DNA from: Chryseolinea sp. H1M3-3
GTDB lineage: Bacteria; Bacteroidota; Bacteroidia; Cytophagales; Cyclobacteriaceae
Direction of reading: 5' to 3'
DNA: 64,000 nt
Assembly (NCBI RefSeq): GCF_029360725.1
Contig: NZ_JARKMY010000010.1
Location: forward strand, 886,431-950,430
Shown here: in pieces, positions 50,832-59,088 of the stretch
How positions within the stretch are numbered: position 1 is the first letter of the stretch
Layout: the number at the start of each line of letters is the position of its first letter
The notes under the pieces: model-generated
Databases searched by the model: none
Seen by the model: the letters and a program-made list of their open reading frames with translations, nothing else
What the model was told of the DNA's origin: nothing
Program-made: the position numbers and the translations under genes

Positions 50832-53315
50832 TTATTCCTCTAAAACCTTTTTTACTTGCTTAGCCTGTTTAATCCGGTAATTAAAAGTCAAGTTGAATTG
50901 CCTTACCCTGGGTTGGAAGTTTGAGTCAGTGTAAAAGTTGATCCCTTCTGAAATTGAACGTAACCGCCGCGTATTGAATACATCCAAAACATTGAATGTA
51001 AGGGTTCCCCTGCCTTTCAGAATATCTTTACTCATCGACAAATCAGCATAATAAAGGGATTTACGTTTGCCTTGCGCCGTCTTCTGTGGAGCCTCGTAAT
51101 TTCCGCGAACTTGGACATCTAAACCTTTCGGCAATGTAAACCGGGAAGTCTGGCGGGCAAACCAGCTATAGGTAGTTGCTTTATAAGTTTCAACGATATT
51201 ACTGCCATCAATATCGGCGTGGAAAAAGTTGAAATTGAAATCCAACTTCCACCAGTTGGTTGGAGAATAATTGCTGCTGAACTCGACCCCCATTGCTTTT
51301 TCTGACAACAGATTCTGCGGTTTAGTATTAGACAGCCCTTTGTCATCAACAAGTCTGATTCTATCTATTTTATCTTTGGTGTCACGATAATATATTGAAG
51401 ATGAAAACGATCCTTTATCAAAATATTTAATATGACCAATTTCATAAACGTTGCTAAACTCAGGATTTAAATCAGGATTACCACTAAAATAATTTCTACT
51501 GTCCGAAAAAGTCATAAATGGGCTCAGGTCATTATAGAAGGGGCGTCTAACCCTACGGCTATAGCTCACTTGGATGGCGTTTTCCTTTGGTAAATCTAAC
51601 GTAAGGTGAGCGCTGGGAAATAAATTTGCATACTTCCGCGGATTCTCCTCGTTTGTTTCCTTTAGTGTTGTAGTGACGTCAGTCCATTCTGCACGAAGCC
51701 CTGCCTGATAAGAAAATTTCTTGGTCTTGTTGCCCAGGATACCATACACAGCTTGAATGTTTTCATCGTATTCAAAGACATTATCTAAATCAATACCCTG
51801 CAAATCCGTGATGGGTTCGAATTCACCTTGCTCGTTTTTTCGGGTTACCAGGTAATCGTTCACCATATCCCGAAAGCTGGCACGCGCGCCCAATTCAACT
51901 TTACCGTCCTTGCCCAGTGGCTTAATGTAATCAACCTGAAATAGCCACTGTTTCTCGAATTCGTCATTTAGTGATCTTTCAAGCCTTGATAATTGTGGTG
52001 TCCCATCGGGTGTAAATACATCGTGCATGAACCATTGATCTGAACTTTCCCAGTTATCTAAAAATTTTATTTCCCCTGTTAATTCATGACCCTTTTGTTC
52101 ATAGGATTTTTTATAAATCAATGAGTATTCTGAATTAGGTTCAACTTCATCTTCGTCCTGCCGTCTTTTGGTAAATCCTGTCATATTGGAATCATTAAAC
52201 AGATAATCATCATATCGAATATCTGTTATCCTGGAAGCGTTGCTTCTTCGGTATAAATATGAAACAGTGAGTATATTCTTTTCATTGAAATAAAAATCGA
52301 GTCCACCGCGAATGTTCGTATTAAATCCTGTTATTAAAGCATTAGTATTTTGTTTTAAAATAGTGGTTGAATCACCCCTGTACACACTTTCATCTTCCAA
52401 TGTATCCAGATCATATACTTCCTGATACAGTCTTCCGTCGCCCGGCTGCTCGCGAAATGCAATGCTATAGTTGATGAAAAAATTGATTTTCTTGTGTCTG
52501 TAATTAAGGTTCGCTGCGCCGCCCAAGTTTGTCGGATGCCCGGTGATTACTTCGAACGAGCCATTGAAGCCCTGGTTTCTTTCCTTCTTTAAAACAATAT
52601 TGATAATACCGGCCATCCCTTCAGCTTCGTAACGGGCAGAAGGATTAGTAATAACTTCAACACGCTCAATCATACTTGCCTGAAGTTGTTGCAGGCCACT
52701 TCCACCTTTAAAACTCACCAAGCCTGAAGGTTTTCCATCAATCAGGATACGCACATTATCACTTCCTCTCAGCTTTACGGTTCCTTCGGGATCAACTGAC
52801 ACGGAAGGAATATTCATCAAAATATCATTGGCAGACCCCCCAGCATTTGCCAAATCTTTACCCACGTTGAAGACTTTTTTATCAAGTGATAATTCCATGG
52901 TACTTTTTTCTGCCTGGACAACAACTTCATCGAGGGTGCTGACAGAAGTTGCAAGCTTCACGGTCCCTAAATCGTGAACCGGGTTATCACTGGATACTAT
53001 AAAAACTTTTGTTTTTTGCGACTCATATCCCATGAAATCTATCTCGGCATAATATTTTCCAAACGGCACATCAAGGGAGAAATCACCGGCTTCATGCGAA
53101 ATATCACCATCAATTAATTTTTTTTCTTCGCTTGAAAAAACTCTGATGGTGGCAAAGCTCACTGGGGTCGTAGAAACTGAATCAATGATCTTTCCTTTAA
53201 TGACGCCTGGCTGTTGAGCGAAAACTTGCGTGCTTCCTGCAACCAGTAATAAGAGTGCAAAAAATCCCAGATGTCCGATTCTCAGACGCGTTAAAGAATT
53301 GCGATTTTTAAGCAT
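50832..53315 (-). CDS. TonB-dependent outer-membrane receptor-type protein
   Basis: 827 residues from the ATG at 53315, giving a clean signal peptide (GFFALLLLVAGSTQVFAQ); the longer frame starting at 53357 adds an unusual leader. Carboxypeptidase-regulatory-like domain (about 35-110), then a TonB plug (VSVDPEGTVKLRGSDNVRILIDGKPSGLV) and a 22-strand-type barrel, ending LTFNYRIKQ. Belongs to the 'outer-membrane beta-barrel' receptor group of Bacteroidota. Substrate unknown; no SusD partner is adjacent, so it is not a SusCD pair. Confidence 0.85.
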   Translation of the reverse strand: MLKNRNSLTRLRIGHLGFFALLLLVAGSTQVFAQQPGVIKGKIIDSVSTTPVSFATIRVFSSEEKKLIDGDISHEAGDFSLDVPFGKYYAEIDFMGYESQKTKVFIVSSDNPVHDLGTVKLATSVSTLDEVVVQAEKSTMELSLDKKVFNVGKDLANAGGSANDILMNIPSVSVDPEGTVKLRGSDNVRILIDGKPSGLVSFKGGSGLQQLQASMIERVEVITNPSARYEAEGMAGIINIVLKKERNQGFNGSFEVITGHPTNLGGAANLNYRHKKINFFINYSIAFREQPGDGRLYQEVYDLDTLEDESVYRGDSTTILKQNTNALITGFNTNIRGGLDFYFNEKNILTVSYLYRRSNASRITDIRYDDYLFNDSNMTGFTKRRQDEDEVEPNSEYSLIYKKSYEQKGHELTGEIKFLDNWESSDQWFMHDVFTPDGTPQLSRLERSLNDEFEKQWLFQVDYIKPLGKDGKVELGARASFRDMVNDYLVTRKNEQGEFEPITDLQGIDLDNVFEYDENIQAVYGILGNKTKKFSYQAGLRAEWTDVTTTLKETNEENPRKYANLFPSAHLTLDLPKENAIQVSYSRRVRRPFYNDLSPFMTFSDSRNYFSGNPDLNPEFSNVYEIGHIKYFDKGSFSSSIYYRDTKDKIDRIRLVDDKGLSNTKPQNLLSEKAMGVEFSSNYSPTNWWKLDFNFNFFHADIDGSNIVETYKATTYSWFARQTSRFTLPKGLDVQVRGNYEAPQKTAQGKRKSLYYADLSMSKDILKGRGTLTFNVLDVFNTRRLRSISEGINFYTDSNFQPRVRQFNLTFNYRIKQAKQVKKVLEE

Positions 53316-53496
53316 AAACCATCGAATACGGCAGACGAAATAAGTTTCCATGATCACGAAAGTAGGGGAAAAAATTCAAGCTGGACGTTGGAATTCCTTG
53401 TAGTCTACGAATTTCCTTTGAGCGGCGAATTCCGATTATCGTTTCACAAAATCCTGAGAATTTCTTAAGTTCAAGATACATGCACCTGGAAAGCTT

Positions 53497-54204
53497 ATGA
53501 ATCGAAGGTTTTTGCCGCTATTCTTTATAACCGTTTTACTTTGTGCCTGCTCGGATGATGAAGTAGGCAAAAGGCTAACGGCCTATGATGAGCAAGTAAT
53601 CCAATATTTCCAAGAAATTGCACTAGGTTTTGAATACGGTGGCGCTACTGAAGTAACCCGGAAATGGGTTACCGACATGAAGATTTTTGTAGGCGGGAAT
53701 AAAACTCCTGAATTAATGAATGAACTTCAGGCGATCATCAACGAGATTAATAGTTTGGCCAACGACGGTTTTAAGATTAGCATCGTTACAGATACTTTAC
53801 AATCAAATTATTACGTTTTTCTGGGCGCGGGCGCCACTTATGCTGAAAGATTTCCCTCGCTGGCTACGCTCGTGGCAGATAATTGGGGATTGTTCAGCGT
53901 GTATTGGGATGCAACAGAACAAATTTACAGGGGCCACATGTATGTGGATATAGAACGTGCCAACCCTGCCGAAGAAAAACACCTTCTTCGAGAAGAGCTG
54001 ACACAATCACTTGGTTTGGCTAAAGATTCGAACTCTGATTTGTATCTCAATAGTATTTTTCAAGCGAAGTGGACGACAACAACTGCATATGATGAGATAG
54101 ACAAAGATCTAATCAGGTTATTGTATCATCCTGACATGCAAATTGGATTGAACCGCGAGCAAGTTGAAGAACTATTGAGAGAAGTCTTGCTAAGTGAAAA
54201 ATAA
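53497..54204 (+). CDS. DUF2927-type lipoprotein
   Basis: 235 residues. Lipobox LCACSDDE at the N-terminus (acylated Cys about residue 18), no membrane segment after. Central and C-terminal region resembles the DUF2927 domain (IYRGHMYVDIERANPAEEKHLLREELTQSLGLAKDSN), where EE..Q stands where zinc-protease folds have HExxH. Possibly an inactive metalloprotease-fold lipoprotein. Function unknown. Divergent from the TonB receptor and convergent with the next small membrane protein. Confidence 0.7.
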   Translation: MNRRFLPLFFITVLLCACSDDEVGKRLTAYDEQVIQYFQEIALGFEYGGATEVTRKWVTDMKIFVGGNKTPELMNELQAIINEINSLANDGFKISIVTDTLQSNYYVFLGAGATYAERFPSLATLVADNWGLFSVYWDATEQIYRGHMYVDIERANPAEEKHLLREELTQSLGLAKDSNSDLYLNSIFQAKWTTTTAYDEIDKDLIRLLYHPDMQIGLNREQVEELLREVLLSEK

Positions 54205-54221
54205 CTATGCAGACAGGTTAG

Positions 54222-54704
54222 TTACAGCGTCTGATTTTTACTCATCAGTAAACCCACTAGCAGACTTAGCATACCGGCGCAAATAAACACACCTCTATAC
54301 TTCATATAATCTAACCATTGGACTCTGATTTCGTCCCAATTAACGCTTTTATCGCCTGGGCTATACGTATGCATCAAGGCATTCAGTGGCATACTTCCTT
54401 TGGTTGCTATCGCGAGGTCTACTGCGAGACAAACCAGGGCCATTGCGACAGATATGAAGAATGCGGTGGCTGGATTTTTGGCTGCGAGTGCCACCACAAC
54501 GAGGGATAATGCAAGACACGAGTAATACATTGCCTTAAAACGACCGATCATCAATGAGTCAATTACTTTTCGAAGCTCAAAGAATGTGTCGAGGGAGACT
54601 ACCTTTAAGGAGTCGCCGAGAATAAACAAATAGAAAAGCACTTGTGATGTGACCAGTACATAGCTTAGAAGATGAAGTAGACGGACTGTGTTAATTACTG
54701 TCAT
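54222..54704 (-). CDS. Small integral membrane protein, DUF1772-like
   Basis: 160 residues from the ATG at 54704; the longer frame starts inside the promoter of the divergent regulator. Four hydrophobic helices (VRLLHLLSYVLVTSQVLFYLF, AMYYSCLALSLVVVALAA, ATAFFISVAMALVCLAVDLAI, GVFICAGMLSLLVGLLM) and a soluble segment NWDEIRVQWLDYMKYRG before the last helix, as in DUF1772 proteins. Divergent to the Crp-type regulator, which probably controls it. Function unknown. Confidence 0.6.
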   Translation of the reverse strand: MTVINTVRLLHLLSYVLVTSQVLFYLFILGDSLKVVSLDTFFELRKVIDSLMIGRFKAMYYSCLALSLVVVALAAKNPATAFFISVAMALVCLAVDLAIATKGSMPLNALMHTYSPGDKSVNWDEIRVQWLDYMKYRGVFICAGMLSLLVGLLMSKNQTL

Positions 54705-54804
54705 ATTTTTATTTATTTTAGATTTCACGCAAAACAATCAACCTTCAACATCTTAATTCTTGAGGTAAGTCAAGATTTTCTTAGATGCCAAAAACACCAC
54801 TTCT

Positions 54805-55374
54805 ATGGGAGAAGAACTAAGAGACTTTTTCGAAAAACAAGTGCCGCTGGAGGACGAGGCGTGGGAGGATCTTCAGAAGATCATTTCGTTAAAAGATCTA
54901 AAAAAAAAACAACATTTTCTACGGCAAGGAGAAATTTGTAGACAATTAGGCTTTATTGTTTGTGGATATGTTCGTTTATACTATTTGAAAGATGGAGAAG
55001 AAATTACCAAGGACTTCAATTTTGAAAATTCATTTTGCGGATCCTACGCGAGCTTCAGTTTAGGCCAGCCTTCACGATTCAATGTAATCGCTATGGAGAA
55101 AGTAAAGTTATATGCGATCGGCAGAGATGAACTATTCAGACTGTTTGATAAATACTCAAGCTTACAAAAACTAGGAAGATTAAGCATGGAGCATATGTTC
55201 ATCAGAAAGGAAATGCGTGAGTCATCATTCCTACTTGATTCTGCTGAACAGCGTTATAAAGATTTGTTATCGCAGTATCCTCAAATTCAACAAAGGGTCC
55301 CTTTGAAATATTTAGCTTCTTACTTAGGAATGACAGCGGAAACCCTAAGCCGGATTCGTGGAAACAAAACATGA
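54805..55374 (+). CDS. Crp/Fnr-family transcriptional regulator
   Basis: 189 residues. N-terminal cyclic-nucleotide-like beta-roll (QHFLRQGEICRQLGFIVCGYVRLYYLKDGEEITKDF) with no clear Arg/Ser phosphate-binding pair, so it probably does not bind cAMP. C-terminal helix-turn-helix in VPLKYLASYLGMTAETLSRIR. Typical of the small Bacteroidota Crp-like regulators. It lies divergent from the membrane protein at 54222 with a shared 100 bp region; that protein is its most likely target. Confidence 0.85.
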   Translation: MGEELRDFFEKQVPLEDEAWEDLQKIISLKDLKKKQHFLRQGEICRQLGFIVCGYVRLYYLKDGEEITKDFNFENSFCGSYASFSLGQPSRFNVIAMEKVKLYAIGRDELFRLFDKYSSLQKLGRLSMEHMFIRKEMRESSFLLDSAEQRYKDLLSQYPQIQQRVPLKYLASYLGMTAETLSRIRGNKT

Positions 55375-55387
55375 CTACTACCCTTCG

Positions 55388-55435
55388 CCAAGCCAACCCG
55401 GAATATCGTTTGATAAACCGGGTTGTCTGGCTTGG
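55388..55435 (+). terminator. Inverted repeat downstream of the Crp-like regulator
   Basis: CCAAGCCAACCCGG (55388-55401) pairs with CCGGGTT (55418-55424), a three-base bulge, and TGGCTTGG (55428-55435), loop 16. GC-rich, no U run. It may be a transcription stop or an RNA stability element. Confidence 0.4.
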
Positions 55436-55516
55436 TTAGGCTCCACGGTAATGCTACTTGCGTATAACAAGATCACGATGAGTTTGACCTAGACAAACCC
55501 CTATTTATTAGTAGTC

Positions 55517-56278
55517 TTAAACTCCAGCTACCCGTTTTTTATATTCTGTCAGCGCATCCTCTAGTCTTTGCTTTGCAGTGGTATCACCTGGAACGTTGTG
55601 AGAGGGATGTATAAAAAGTTTTACGCCTCTGTCGGCCAATATTTCTGCTACTGTTGTAACGGTCATCCACACACAAGTCACAAAAGCCATGGTAGAAACC
55701 GGCCCCACCTTGTCCTGATGATTTTTCAAATCCACAGAAGCGTCAACGATAGGTGCGCATGAGTCGACAACAATGTCCGCTACATCAAAGATTGTTTTGC
55801 CAGTAGAATGGCGTGAAGTTTTTCCCTTAGCTGCGGCAGCCGATCCGTAAGCGATTACTTTCATGCCACGTTTCTTTGCTTCCAACGCTACGTCTATGTT
55901 CACGTTATTAATACCGGTATGTGAGAATAGCCACATGGTATCCTTTGGGTCGAAATTATATCCTTTCATGATTTCCACCCCATATCCTTCAACGCGTTCA
56001 AGGAAGACGAATTGATGCACGCCCATCTCGCCAGTTATCCTGGTAAAAAAAGTAAGCGGTAGTTCTATAATTGGATGAAACCCTACAAACCCACCGATGC
56101 GCGGATACATTTCCTCCACAGGAATAGTGGCATGACCGCATCCAAAAGTGTGCACCCATCTTCCGGCCTCAATGCTATCAGCCATCACTTCAGCTGCCTT
56201 CCGGATATTTTCCATTTGTGTTTCTTCGATTTGAGACATGACATCCCGTGCATTTTTAAGCCATTGTGTTGCGAGCAT
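55517..56278 (-). CDS. SIS-domain sugar phosphate isomerase/etherase-like protein
   Basis: 253 residues, UPF0309-type SIS fold. Phosphosugar-binding segments HTFGCGHATIPVEEMY near the N-terminus and LFSHTGINNVNIDVALEAKKRG and PSHNVPGDTTA later. SIS proteins act on phosphorylated aminosugars and related substrates. Last gene of the GH9-deacetylase-kinase-MFS operon, so it likely acts on the phosphate made by the ROK kinase. Exact reaction not assignable. Confidence 0.75.
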   Translation of the reverse strand: MLATQWLKNARDVMSQIEETQMENIRKAAEVMADSIEAGRWVHTFGCGHATIPVEEMYPRIGGFVGFHPIIELPLTFFTRITGEMGVHQFVFLERVEGYGVEIMKGYNFDPKDTMWLFSHTGINNVNIDVALEAKKRGMKVIAYGSAAAAKGKTSRHSTGKTIFDVADIVVDSCAPIVDASVDLKNHQDKVGPVSTMAFVTCVWMTVTTVAEILADRGVKLFIHPSHNVPGDTTAKQRLEDALTEYKKRVAGV

Positions 56279-56284
56279 ATTCAG

Positions 56285-57442
56285 TTATTTAAGATTTAAT
56301 TTTTTTATTATTAACAAGGAAAAGAGGAGCATAAAAGTTGTTAGTAAAAATCCCATCGTAACAAGATGAGCTATGCCATATTTGTCTACAATAAATCCCA
56401 TCAGATAATTGACCGCCATGCTTCCTATCAATCCAATGGAAATCACAATGCTAAAGGCTGTGCCCGAAACGGTCTCATATCTTTCACCAACAAACCCTAA
56501 AGTAACCGGGAAACCAGCTGCTAATCCGGCACCCAGCACCACAAGACCAAGAATAGATAAAGGATATGAAGACGCTGTAAGTAACGAACATCCGATACCC
56601 AGCAAAACGATTGAATACAATAATACAGTTCGCGAAGAAACATGCTTAAGAACATTTCCCAAGATTATTCTCATCACCGCCATTCCTACGACATACATAG
56701 ACAACGCATATAATGCCTCACTAATTGAAATTGAATTTTTTTCAAGAAGGAAAGTAGTGGTCCAATTATTTATGATTGCTTCAAAACTGCTTTGACAAAA
56801 AAGAAAAAAACCAACCAGTATAAGAACGTCGTCCCTTAGTAATTTCAATACCTCAAAAAAAGATATGCCACACGTTTGCTTAGCAACGGGGAACCTAGTG
56901 ACTACAAATAACGCAGCGGCCAAGAGTGCGAGATATCCCACACTCGAGACGATAATTTCAAACGAAAATTCTTTTTGAAGGACTGCAAGAACAAAAGGCA
57001 TCCCTAATGCACCTATAGCAAAGAAAACTCCTAATACACTTAGATTGGCACTTTTATTCGTTTGGCTTATGTCCGAAACAACTGCGTTGGTGGCACCATT
57101 GATAGCACCTCCACCCAAACCAAAAAGGAATACACACATTTTTAAAACAGCCAAGTCAGTACTATAGGCGATGCCTTGAAATCCCGCAAACATGGATAAA
57201 CCTGCTGATGTCATTATTATCTTGTAGCCATATCGGTCAGCAAATGGACCAAAGAGTAGAGAGCCGGATAAAATTCCGAACGGCAGAATCGAAACGATCA
57301 TTCCAAAAGAAATGGAATCAAGCATGAATTTCGATTGCAACCCAGTGGCTACTGATCCAAGAGTAATGAGAGACATTCCAAAGAGCAGCATGCCTAGACA
57401 GGCTGAAAGGAATATTGCGCGCGTACGTTGCTTTCCTTTCAT
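56285..57442 (-). CDS. MFS sugar transporter
   Basis: 385 residues, about 12 helices. MFS A-motif-like GPFADRYGYK between helices 2 and 3; GLGGGAINGATNAVVSD in helix 4/5; second half VTLGFVGERYETVSGTAFS. Resembles Bacteroidota FucP/NagP-type sugar permeases in spirit, but the specific substrate is not readable. Overlaps the ROK kinase by four bases (ATGA) and is six bases from the SIS gene, so the operon couples uptake to phosphorylation. Confidence 0.8.
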   Translation of the reverse strand: MKGKQRTRAIFLSACLGMLLFGMSLITLGSVATGLQSKFMLDSISFGMIVSILPFGILSGSLLFGPFADRYGYKIIMTSAGLSMFAGFQGIAYSTDLAVLKMCVFLFGLGGGAINGATNAVVSDISQTNKSANLSVLGVFFAIGALGMPFVLAVLQKEFSFEIIVSSVGYLALLAAALFVVTRFPVAKQTCGISFFEVLKLLRDDVLILVGFFLFCQSSFEAIINNWTTTFLLEKNSISISEALYALSMYVVGMAVMRIILGNVLKHVSSRTVLLYSIVLLGIGCSLLTASSYPLSILGLVVLGAGLAAGFPVTLGFVGERYETVSGTAFSIVISIGLIGSMAVNYLMGFIVDKYGIAHLVTMGFLLTTFMLLFSLLIIKKLNLK

Positions 57443-58377
57443 TTGTTGAGCGCTTGATTTTTAAAAGCCAGGAATCCTGCACCATATACCGAAGCATCAG
57501 CCCCCAGTAAAGCATTTTCAAAACTCACCTGAGTTATGCTAATGGGTTGTGCCCACTTGGTCGCTGCTGCCTTGATGTCATTTATGAATTTTGAAGCAGG
57601 CCCGAAGATTCCGCCTCCAAAAATTATCTTCTCAGGATTCAAAATGCTGACGAGATTGGCTGCGGCCATTCCCCAGAAGGAAATACATTCCCGTATGATT
57701 GTATGAGCCAAAGGATCTTGTTCATCAAAGGCCTCAAATACATGACGGGCGGATAGGTCATCTGGCGGATAAATTCTCAACACCGACGCGGTGGAATCTG
57801 CTGACAAAACTTCGCGTGCAAGTTTCGGAATACCGGTTCCCGAGGCATAGAATTCAAAGCACCCACAACTTTTATATTTATTTTCAAATGGCTTTGTCAA
57901 TGCCATCCAGCCAATTGCTCCGGCTATATCGTGAGCTCCACGAAGCACGTTCCCATCCACTAAAATACCGGCGCCAATACCCGTTCCTACAGCGATGAAG
58001 ATAGCATCTTTACAACCCTTCGCACTACCACACCATTGCTCTCCTAAAATACTGCAAGCGCGATCGCTGTCAATTGTGACCGGCGCTCCATCGGCGACCT
58101 CTTCTATCTTTTCTTTTAACGGATAGTCGTCCCAGCCTTCAATATTGGGTGCCCATACAGTACCCGTTGCATGACGGCTTATGCCAGGAACCGCTACCCC
58201 GATGGATCTTATTCCTTTTGGAAGATGATCTTTGACAAGCATTTGAATTAACGCACCGACTTCACTGCCTTTTCTCCCATCCAGCGGAACAGCAGTTTTG
58301 GATAAAAGTAAACCGGACTCTGAAAAAAGCGCTACAGCAACTTTAGTTCCCCCTAAGTCAATTCCGAGTACGGGCAT
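57439..58377 (-). CDS. ROK-family sugar kinase, altered zinc site
   Basis: 312 residues. ATP-binding GIDLGGTKVAVALF at the N-terminus; second phosphate motif FIAVGTGIGAGILVDG; substrate region VPGISRHATGTVWAPNIEGWDD with the catalytic Asp near DDYPL. The ROK zinc centre is degenerate: IGHM-type histidine is replaced by Trp (AGAIGWM) and the CxCGxxGC pattern reads SCGCFEF. Likely phosphorylates glucose, glucosamine or N-acetylglucosamine released by the GH9/deacetylase enzyme. Directly after the deacetylase by 12 bp. Confidence 0.8.
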   Translation of the reverse strand: MPVLGIDLGGTKVAVALFSESGLLLSKTAVPLDGRKGSEVGALIQMLVKDHLPKGIRSIGVAVPGISRHATGTVWAPNIEGWDDYPLKEKIEEVADGAPVTIDSDRACSILGEQWCGSAKGCKDAIFIAVGTGIGAGILVDGNVLRGAHDIAGAIGWMALTKPFENKYKSCGCFEFYASGTGIPKLAREVLSADSTASVLRIYPPDDLSARHVFEAFDEQDPLAHTIIRECISFWGMAAANLVSILNPEKIIFGGGIFGPASKFINDIKAAATKWAQPISITQVSFENALLGADASVYGAGFLAFKNQALNK

Positions 58378-58389
58378 CTTTTTGGTCAG

Positions 58390-59088
58390 TTAGTTTAACA
58401 ATTCGTCGATTCTAACAAAAGCATAACCCAAGGATTTCAACTCCTCAATTAATGCGTTAAGGCGGACATAAAATTTATCTGTCCGCCTTTCGTCCGTGCC
58501 TATATGCGTCAGCAGAATAAATCCGTTGAGGCCATTTGGATCTTCTTGTTCATACTTTAAAATGGACTGATAGATTTCCTCAGATGATTTATATCCAGGC
58601 AGACCTGGATATGTGTAGTCAGCAGCAGATCGCGTTCCTGGAGAAAAATTCACCAGTTGAAGCCCCAGGCTAATCGTCCAGTCCGAGATTGTTTTATTAT
58701 ACCATTCAAAGGGCGGAAGAAAATATACCGCATCGGTCTTTCTGATTTTGAAAGATTTCATGCGTTTATAATTTTGACGGAGATCTTTTTTAAATTCTTT
58801 TTCAGACACCAGCAAACTGTCGCGTTTGGTCCAGTCAGTGTACAACAAATGCCTGTCCGAGTGAGCAGCGAGGTAATGGCCATTGGCTTTTAACCTTGCA
58901 ATAAGGGATTTGAATGCAGGGTTCTTATAAAAATTCCCAGTCAAGAAAAATGATGCTTTAATACTATTCATTTCTAACGCATCGGCGATTGTTTTTCCAC
59001 CATCTGCAAATTCATCGCCGGTAAAGACCAATGCAATTTGTTTTTTGTCGAGATCCCCTCTGATAATTGCGCCATGGACATCAACTAC
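58390..59088 (-). CDS. NodB-type polysaccharide deacetylase, probably -1 frameshift extension of the GH9 gene
   Basis: Deacetylase motifs: TGDE (start of motif 1), HSDRH (metal histidines, motif 2), LPPFEWY (motif 3), LLTHIGTDE (final motif). The only in-frame start codon is a TTG at 59031, which would remove the strand before motif 1 and leave no signal peptide. The conserved reading continues upstream (VVDVHGAIIRGDLDKKQIAL) to the junction at 59088, with no ATG, GTG or TTG back to the stop near 59184. So either it is made by -1 slippage from GH9 at A AAA AAG (giving about 832 residues together), or the assembly lost one A. Probably deacetylates a sugar released or bound by the GH9 part. Confidence 0.75.
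   Translation of the reverse strand, partial: VVDVHGAIIRGDLDKKQIALVFTGDEFADGGKTIADALEMNSIKASFFLTGNFYKNPAFKSLIARLKANGHYLAAHSDRHLLYTDWTKRDSLLVSEKEFKKDLRQNYKRMKSFKIRKTDAVYFLPPFEWYNKTISDWTISLGLQLVNFSPGTRSAADYTYPGLPGYKSSEEIYQSILKYEQEDPNGLNGFILLTHIGTDERRTDKFYVRLNALIEELKSLGYAFVRIDELLN

Noticed and set aside
58390-59031. Treating the deacetylase as an independent gene starting at TTG 59031
   Set aside because: It would lack its first conserved strand and any signal peptide, and the conserved frame continues upstream to the GH9 slippery site.
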